Shown here: positions 8,171-13,684 of the stretch, piece by piece
How positions within the stretch are numbered: the first letter of the stretch is position 1
Layout of the letters: each line of letters opens with the position of its first letter
Source of the DNA: Triparma columacea
Lineage: Eukaryota > Sar > Bolidophyceae > Parmales > Triparmaceae
DNA: 13,684 nucleotides
Reading direction: 5' to 3'
Assembly (NCBI GenBank): GCA_030267965.1
Contig: BRYA01000195.1
Location: 41,376-55,059, forward strand
Notes under the pieces: generated by a model
Told to the model about the DNA's origin: nothing
Databases searched by the model: none
What the model saw: the letters and a program-made list of their open reading frames with translations, nothing else
Position numbers and translations under genes: made by a program

Positions 8171-9647
8171 ATGCTTCCATTCATCAGGCGATTGATTTTA
8201 GTACTGATGCTACGTGTCTGCCTAAATTCGGCCTTCAATACTATCCTCCCTCGAAATCATGTGTCTCACGGTCTCCAATATCACAGATCACTACACCCTG
8301 TGACCTCGGCTCAATGTCGTGGTTTAACTTCATTGCTCCCTGTTGTATCTTCGCGACAAGCTTCTTCGTTAAAAGCTTCTCTACCATTTACTAAATCCGA
8401 GGTTGAGAGTTTCTCCAACCCCAACAACAGGGATGACCAGATCCTGTCTCTCCTCTCCTCTTGTGGTGGTGTGAAGTTGACCTTAATTTCTATCCGCAAC
8501 TTGATGAACGACCTTTCCCTCGCTCAGAACCTCAGCCCTTTGTCAATGCGCGGTCTCGGCAGTACCTTCTGTTGCGGTACGATGTTGGCAAGCGGTATGG
8601 ACGAGAACCAGATATTCCAAATTACCGTCAACGGTGGAGGACCCATGAGGGGCATCGTCAGCATTAGCGATAGCGAGGGGGGGGTCAAAGGGTACGTGGG
8701 GAACCCGGGGGTTGGAGAGCTGGCACTTAAGGACGCTATAGGGGAGGGAAGCATCAACATAGTTAAGGTAGGTTTGATGTTGTTGGTGGGGGTGGTGGGC
8801 TGGACGAGAGGTTGGGGTACGATGCTTTCACATTTCATCCGTAGCACCTATCATTCTCAGATCCTCCACATATATATTTCTCTTCCCCCCTTTGCCTCTC
8901 ACACCTTTCCCACTCCCCCCCTTAGAACCACCCTGACTGGCCTCGTCCCTACAACGGCATAACGTCAATCGTAACCGGCGACGTCGCCCAGGACGTCGGC
9001 GTCTACCTCGCCCAATCCGAGCAGCGTTCCTGCGCCATCCACGCCGACGTTCGTCTAAACGGACTGTTGATTACAGGGGCGGGGGGGTATTTGGTAGAGA
9101 AACTACCGGACTGTGAGGATGGACTGGCGGAGAATATAGAGGATAACTTGGAGAAACTAGGGAGAGAGATGGGGGGGGGGGGAGAGGATTCTGGTGAGTA
9201 TTATATGCGTAGAAGATCTTTTTTTCACAGCCCCTTCCTTTACCAGCTCTTTCCCCAAACTTATCTCATCTCAATCCTTACCCACCCCCTCCCGCACTTT
9301 CTCCCCCCCTCCCCAAACTCAAAGAGAGCGACTGGTTCATGAACTCCCTAGTCTCAGGTACTGACTTGCTCACAATTGCATCCCAAATAACCTCTGGTTC
9401 CCCCTTCACCGTACTCGATTCCAAGTCCCCATCCTCCAGGAAAGACTGCTGTTCCCAAGATCGTCTAATCCGTTCTCTAACCCTCCTCCCTCAAAGTGAG
9501 GTCGATGATATCCTAAAAGTAGGGGAGAACGTCGAGGCTAAATGCGAGTTCTGCGGAACGCAATATAAGCTTACACCGGAGGAGGTTGTTGAGGAGATTG
9601 CTAAGGCTAAGGAGGCTAATGAGAAGGTTAAGGATGGGAAGGAATGA
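8171..9647 (+). CDS. hslO: Redox-regulated chaperone Hsp33, probably plastid-targeted, three exons
   Basis: Exons 8171-8767, 8926-9193 and 9325-9647 give 1188 nt and 395 residues. Hsp33 is a holdase chaperone activated by oxidation of a four-cysteine zinc site. Homology is clear: DDQILSLLSS, ITVNGGGPMRGIV, GYVGNPGVGEL, then exon 2 with SIVTGDVAQDVGVYLAQSEQ and ITGAGGYLVEKLP, then the zinc domain. The second zinc motif CEFCGTQY is intact, but the first, normally CXCS, reads KDCCSQDR, so the cysteines are adjacent. The N-terminus (RRLILVLMLRVCLNSAFNT) looks like a signal peptide followed by NSA-F, with a Ser/Arg-rich stretch after it, as in plastid precursors of secondary algae; stromal location is inferred. 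The first in-frame ATG is 8171; 8207 is an alternative. The acceptor at 9324 was chosen because it keeps phase; 9246 would also keep it and would add 26 mostly Pro/Leu/Ser residues. Confidence 0.85.
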
Positions 9648-9696
9648 ATAAACGTTTGTCAAAAGGTTCTCGATAGTCTGTGAAAAAGAAACAAAA
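9648..9696. terminator. Tail-to-tail 3' ends of Hsp33 and archease
   Basis: Only 49 bp lie between the TGA of Hsp33 (plus) and the TAG of archease (minus). The transcripts must therefore end here or, more likely, overlap as antisense pairs inside each other's 3' ends. The stretch is A-rich on the plus strand (AATGAATAAACG just after the stop may be a weak polyadenylation signal). Confidence 0.35.
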
Positions 9697-10461
9697 CTAA
9701 ATGTCTATTATCACGTATACGTCAACCCTACCGTCCTTCTTGACAACCTGCATATTACTGTAAGTTATAGCCTTAACCTCCGTCCCCTGTTTGTGTTTCT
9801 CCATATTAAAAACCTCCCCCCTACCGCTTGTCTTACACTCAGAGGTAACAGAGTTTATAGAATACACGGATACGTGGGAACATATAAACCCCTCGGAATG
9901 GAAACGGTATAACCACTCGTCCAAGAAGGAGTACACCATACTGTGGAGGTCGTGGCCTTTTACGATGATCTCCCTACCACCGGTTTGATCACCGAAACCG
10001 GGGGTTATGAGATTTAGATCCGTCATGTAGCCAAACATTGCTACTGCTAGACCACTTAGGGCTGTAGGTAGGTCAACCCCCCAGGCGTGGAGCTGGATGT
10101 CGGCGGTGTGTGGTAGGTACTCGTAGTTTTTAACTGTTGCGTTGATGTCCCCACCTTTTCCTCCTTCTCCTCTTTGTGTTTCCTTTAGGGCTTGCTGTGA
10201 TTGTATGAGGTCTGTTTGTAGGGATGTTTGGGTTACTATACCTAACCCTGAACGGTCTGATACGTTGGCGTCTATCTCTGCTGTAAGGGAAGCTGATACT
10301 GAGGACCTGGAGGTTGTGGAGGAGACCTTGGGAGCGGGGGTGGGGAGGGATTTTAAGGATTGGAGTGAAGGGGAATTTAGGGATGAGGCATTTATACGTC
10401 GACGCTTACGACGTGATGCTCTGACTGTGTCTTGAGGACGTGGTAGTTGTTGTGTTGTCAT
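9697..10461 (-). CDS. Archease, RtcB tRNA-ligase cofactor, with N-terminal extension
   Basis: Single exon from ATG 10461 to TAG 9697, 254 residues. The open frame continues upstream but without another ATG, and the A-rich context AACAAAAAGATG supports this start. Residues 112-254 are a full archease domain: NYEYLPHTADIQLHAWG, AMFGYMTD, FLDEWLYRF, GTEVKAITYSNMQV and the C-terminal YVIIDI. In the known family (human ZBTB8OS product), Asp of HTAD and the terminal Asp bind metal and guide guanylylation of RtcB, which ligates tRNA exons and, in animals, XBP1 mRNA. Asp121 and Asp253 are present here. The extension of about 110 residues is unusual compared with about 140-170 residues for the whole protein elsewhere. 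It is basic (RASRRKRRR near 14-22) and Ser/Thr-rich, suggesting a nuclear signal. It shares an upstream region with ADA2. Confidence 0.93.
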   Translation of the reverse strand: MTTQQLPRPQDTVRASRRKRRRINASSLNSPSLQSLKSLPTPAPKVSSTTSRSSVSASLTAEIDANVSDRSGLGIVTQTSLQTDLIQSQQALKETQRGEGGKGGDINATVKNYEYLPHTADIQLHAWGVDLPTALSGLAVAMFGYMTDLNLITPGFGDQTGGREIIVKGHDLHSMVYSFLDEWLYRFHSEGFICSHVSVYSINSVTSECKTSGRGEVFNMEKHKQGTEVKAITYSNMQVVKKDGRVDVYVIIDI

Positions 10462-10950
10462 CTTTTTGTTGTTTTTTTGTTCTTTTCTTCGATTTCTCTT
10501 GACTCTTCGATTTCCACATTCGATCACTTTTCATTTTATTTGGTACGTGGTTATTTGTAGCTGATTTGAGTGTATTAGTGACTTGTATCGTATATACAAT
10601 GTGTATGACTATTTGTATATCCCTTAAATAGTCGTAATGATGTAATAATGATGTTCTATCCTCCAATCTCTTCTCCCGTGTTTGTCTCATTATTTCTTTA
10701 CACACACATTATACAAACACATTATACACACATGCACACTATAATACTAACCATAACAACAATCAAACAATATAATCACACCAATCTATCACAGAAAACA
10801 AAATCCTCACTCATTCTGCCACCGACACTACACCAGCCTCCATACCAGCCCCCTACAACACACTAGCCCCTCCAACAAACTAGCCCCCTCCAACAACCCT
10901 CCAACAACCATCAACTGCTACGCTTCAAACAACGCTAACAACAAAGAAAC
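10462..10950. promoter_or_regulatory. Divergent promoter region of archease and ADA2
   Basis: These 489 bp separate the two start codons. The part near archease and the centre (about 10480-10720) is AT-rich, with several TATA-like stretches such as CGTATATACAATG near 10589. From about 10830 to the ADA2 ATG the plus strand is rich in C and A and poor in G, typical of an unstructured leader. Open frames here have no protein character. Confidence 0.5.
10863..10909 (+). repeat. Short tandem repeat in the ADA2 leader
   Basis: The unit CTAGCCCCTCCAACAA occurs at 10863-10879 and again, with one extra C, at 10880-10897. A partial third copy, CCTCCAACAACC, ends at 10909. It lies 41 bp before the ADA2 ATG, probably within the 5' untranslated region. 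Confidence 0.6.
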
Positions 10951-12835
10951 ATGGAGGAAGGAAGATCAGACTGCTTCCAATCCACCTCCTCCTCCTCAGC
11001 CCTGCCAAAGGCCCAAGACCTTCTTCTCCCAACAGCCAGGCCTCTCACAATAGAGTGCGACGTCTGCCGTATCGACATATCCTCAATGGTCAGGATAAAG
11101 TGCGCAGTCTGCGACGACTACGACACCTGCCTAGACTGCTTCTACGACTTCCAGTGGGGCACCCCCAAAACCACCCGTGTCAACAGATCAGCAGCGTCCT
11201 CAGGGCAGCCGGCCGTTCAAGCTACACCCCCCCCCTCTACCCACTCCAAGACACACGGCTACCGTGTTTGTGACTCCGTGAACTTCCCCCTCTTCACCCC
11301 CGAGTGGTCCATAGGTGAGGAGCTCCTTCTAATCGAGGGTATCCAGACGTACGGGCTAGGTAACTGGGGTGAGATATCCGACCACATCGGCCGCCTCGGT
11401 AGCAAGACACACAAGGACTGCATGAAGCACTACCTAGACGTATACATGGGAAGATACGGACACTGCCTACCCCCAACACTTGTGAACGGGGAGAAAGTCG
11501 AGGAAGGGAAGATACAGGTCAGGATCCCGGAGGGGAAATCATACACGGAACAAGTGGGGCGGAACGAGGCCGTAAGCGCAAGCTTGAACATATACCGAAA
11601 GTTCGAGAAGGCTACTACGGACGCCGAGCGTTCCAGGTTAACCCAGGAGGCGTTGGACTTAGACTTAGCCATGCCTTTCAACATTGACACCCTAGACTTC
11701 CTACCCGGTAACGAGCTGAACGGTTACATGCCCCGTCGTCACGAGTACGACGTCGAGTTTGACAACGAGGCCGAGGCGTTAATCGGGGACATGGACATAT
11801 TGGAGAAGGACACGAGCGCTGATAGGGAGCTGAAATTGAGCGTGCTGAGGATTTATAATGACAAGATCGACGAGAGGGAGAAAAGGAAGGCATTCGCGAG
11901 AGAGAGGAACTTGCTAGACTATAGGAAACTACAGGAGGCTGACAACCAGAGACCAAGAGACGAGCTTGAGGTGAGAGGGTTTTAGATGGAGATGTCTGGA
12001 AAGGGAGATTGATTCTGCCGATTGTTGAGAGGGGGACAAAGAAATATACAACGACAGCCGACTTTGAGCCCCCCCCCCCCCCCCCCCCTTCTCACTCGTC
12101 TTAACCCCCTCTCCCCCCCCCCACCTCCCCAACCCTCAGCTCATCCAACGGATGCGTCTATTCGCTCGTTTCCAGACAGTATCCGAGCACGCTTCCTTCA
12201 TAACCGGTCTCCTCAAAGCCTCCTCCATCCGCGCCCGTATCGAGAAACTCCAGGTCTACCATACCATGGGTTTCAAAACTTTAGAGGAAGCGGAAAGGTA
12301 CGAGGAGGAGAAGGAGAGGCATTTAGCTAACTCAAAGGGGGGGTTCAGAGGGGGGGGAGGAACGACACCAACGGGAGGAGGAACGGAGAGGAAAAGGAAG
12401 GCAGCGGCGGAGGCGAAGGATGGGAGGGGGGGAGAACAAAAGGAGGAGGAGGAACAAAGGAAGAAGAGGGCGGTTGACGGTGAAGGCAACTCAGGTGAAC
12501 AGGAAGGTGGGAATGAGACATCCTCAAACAAGGAAGCGCAACCTCAGCAACCCGGAAAACCGACGGAGAAGGAGATGGAGGAGGGTAGGAAACTTGGACT
12601 AGGGGACATGGAGATTGAACTATGCTCATCACTACAACTCCCTCACCCCACCTACCTCTTACTGAAAGATGCACTTCTACAAGAGGCCAGGAAATCGGGG
12701 TTCGTGGGGAAAGATGCAGAGGGGAAAATACTTGCTAAAATCGACGTGGGGGTGGAAGAGGGGAAGGGGAGGAAGGTTGTGGAGTTCGTGATGAGGACGG
12801 GATGGGTTAGGGTTAAAGGGAAAGGGAAAATATAA
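10951..12835 (+). CDS. ADA2: Transcriptional adaptor ADA2 (SAGA/ADA complex), two exons
   Basis: Exons 10951-11970 and 12140-12835 give 1716 nt and 571 residues, joined over a GTGAGA...CAG intron. ADA2 is the nuclear partner that activates the GCN5 histone acetyltransferase. The order of domains is diagnostic. A ZZ zinc finger has Cys36, 39, 51, 54, 60 and 63 and the pair His98 and His102 (THSKTHGYRV). A SANT/Myb domain at 117-166 contains PEWSIGEELLLIEGIQTYG and WGEISDHIG. The ADA middle region has PRRHEYDVEFDNEAE, then across the junction RMRLFARFQTVSEHASFITG. The C-terminal SWIRM domain, about 484-564, contains ELCSSLQLPHPTYLLLKDAL. Two parts are long: a Ser/Pro linker of about 34 residues inside the ZZ finger, and a Gly/Glu/Lys-rich linker (about 405-480) before SWIRM. 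The start ATG is in AACATGG. Assignment is secure; which ADA2 paralogue type it is cannot be told. Confidence 0.95.
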
Positions 12836-13684
12836 GGAGATTCAATTACTAAAAAAGATAGGGGGAAGGACGGGGGGAAAGGAAGAGGGGATGGGGGGTA
12901 AGGTGTAAGGTGAAGACGATGTGTTTTTCACTGGAAATTATCATATACACGAATTTTTAAGGGGAGGTCGAAAGCTTTTGGTACATAGGGACGGACTTAA
13001 CACATGAAAAGAACACCACCACTCTGCACACACACACACACACCTATTATGCTGGGCGAAGTGTGTACATTGGGGATAGGGTTAGGCGATATTAGAGGGG
13101 GGGGGTTGGTTTGAGAGGGAGAGTAGAGGAGGGGTGAGGAAATGTTATGAACTTACGTTTCGAAGCTATTATATTTATATATATAGGGAGGTAGGCGACA
13201 GGCCCAAGGGTGAGTGGATGCTACGAACTTGCTTGCTGGTTTTATGTGTTGTGTGTGAGTGGGGGAAGGAGGAAGGGTGCAGCATATAGATACAATTTTG
13301 TTATTGGGAAGATATAGCGTACTTGAAATGGCAATCCGGGAACAAACGCCGATCTTAGGACTGGAAACACGAAGACATGGAGGCATAGACGAAGTTCAAG
13401 GTGTTAACTATAATCTTTCCAAAACCCTCAAAACAATTTCTGAATACATTTACCTCATTTACGTCGCATCGTCGTATTCGTTGCAACAAGAAGATCGATA
13501 ATACTACACAAACACTCAGAAAATAGAGTTTGACGGCTTTAAGTGTTGACTGAAGCATAATACTAGCTCACACCACCCCCGGCCAACGTCGTGAGCACAA
13601 GCAATTTAGTCCTGTAACATATAATCATCTAGTGTTATGATCCGATTCTTTCTCTCCGATTGATTCGATCCTATCTGACTATAC
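12836..13684. other. No supported gene; intergenic with simple repeats
   Basis: These 849 bp follow the ADA2 stop. The first 250 bp are purine-rich and probably contain its 3' untranslated region. A (CA)8 run and a G-run near 13099 follow, then an AT stretch (ATTATATTTATATATATAGG, 13168-13187) that could be a TATA-like element. The remaining frames of 60-80 codons on either strand show no recognisable domain. A 5' exon of a gene lying further right is possible but cannot be shown. Confidence 0.5.
13027..13043. repeat. (CA)n microsatellite
   Basis: Eight and a half perfect CA units in the intergenic region downstream of ADA2. No functional role is indicated. Confidence 0.9.

Noticed and set aside
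9358..9439. Possible extra Hsp33 intron (GTACTG to CTCCAG)
   Set aside because: The segment reads as the expected Hsp33 linker (DLLTIASQ, PFTVLD) in frame.
13153..13558. Short frames on both strands at the right end
   Set aside because: They overlap each other, are under 82 codons and have no recognisable features.

Overview
The window is nuclear DNA of a eukaryote. Genes lie on both strands, are cut by short introns (mostly 70-170 bp), and there are no operons or Shine-Dalgarno sites. Sixteen introns can be placed. Twelve have a GTGAG donor, many carry a CTAAC-like branch motif 12-30 nt before the acceptor, and many have a polypyrimidine tract made of C rather than T. The Hsp33 gene has an apparent bipartite plastid presequence (hydrophobic signal, then NSA-F, resembling the ASA-FAP motif of secondary red plastids). 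Together with compact genes and a mix of plant-like AP2 and animal-like archease/JmjC proteins, this suggests a photosynthetic stramenopile, for example a diatom relative such as the Parmales. That placement is inference.

Layout, left to right. (1) 22-1404 (+): the 3' part of a gene for a lysine/alanine-rich low-complexity protein with internal repeats, function unknown; its 5' end is probably outside the window. (2) 2846-1662 (-): a six-exon AP2/ERF-domain gene that no single open frame shows, pieced together here from splice signals and domain continuity. It contains a recent tandem duplication that copied an intron. (3) 3574-6005 (+): a six-exon gene for an F-box plus JmjC oxygenase of the JMJD6 type, with a newly placed first exon. 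(4) 6337-6116 (-): a small uncertain ORF. (5) 6482-7964 (+): a four-exon lysophospholipase/monoacylglycerol-lipase-like alpha/beta hydrolase with a C-terminal membrane anchor. (6) 8171-9647 (+): a three-exon redox chaperone Hsp33, probably plastid-targeted, with an altered first zinc motif. (7) 10461-9697 (-): archease, the activator of the RtcB tRNA ligase, with a long basic N-terminal extension. (8) 10951-12835 (+): a two-exon ADA2, the SAGA/ADA coactivator subunit with ZZ, SANT and SWIRM domains. (9) 12836-13684: no supported gene.

The genes are not a pathway; this looks like ordinary gene-dense chromosome. Three are nuclear regulators (AP2, ADA2, JmjC). Promoter regions appear shared between divergent pairs: AP2/JmjC, the small ORF/hydrolase, and archease/ADA2. 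Hsp33 and archease converge with only 49 bp between stop codons. I found no RNA gene, transposon, CRISPR array or novel defence system. The most notable items are the intron-carrying duplication and in-frame 36-bp microexon of the AP2 gene, and the CC-for-CXC change in Hsp33.
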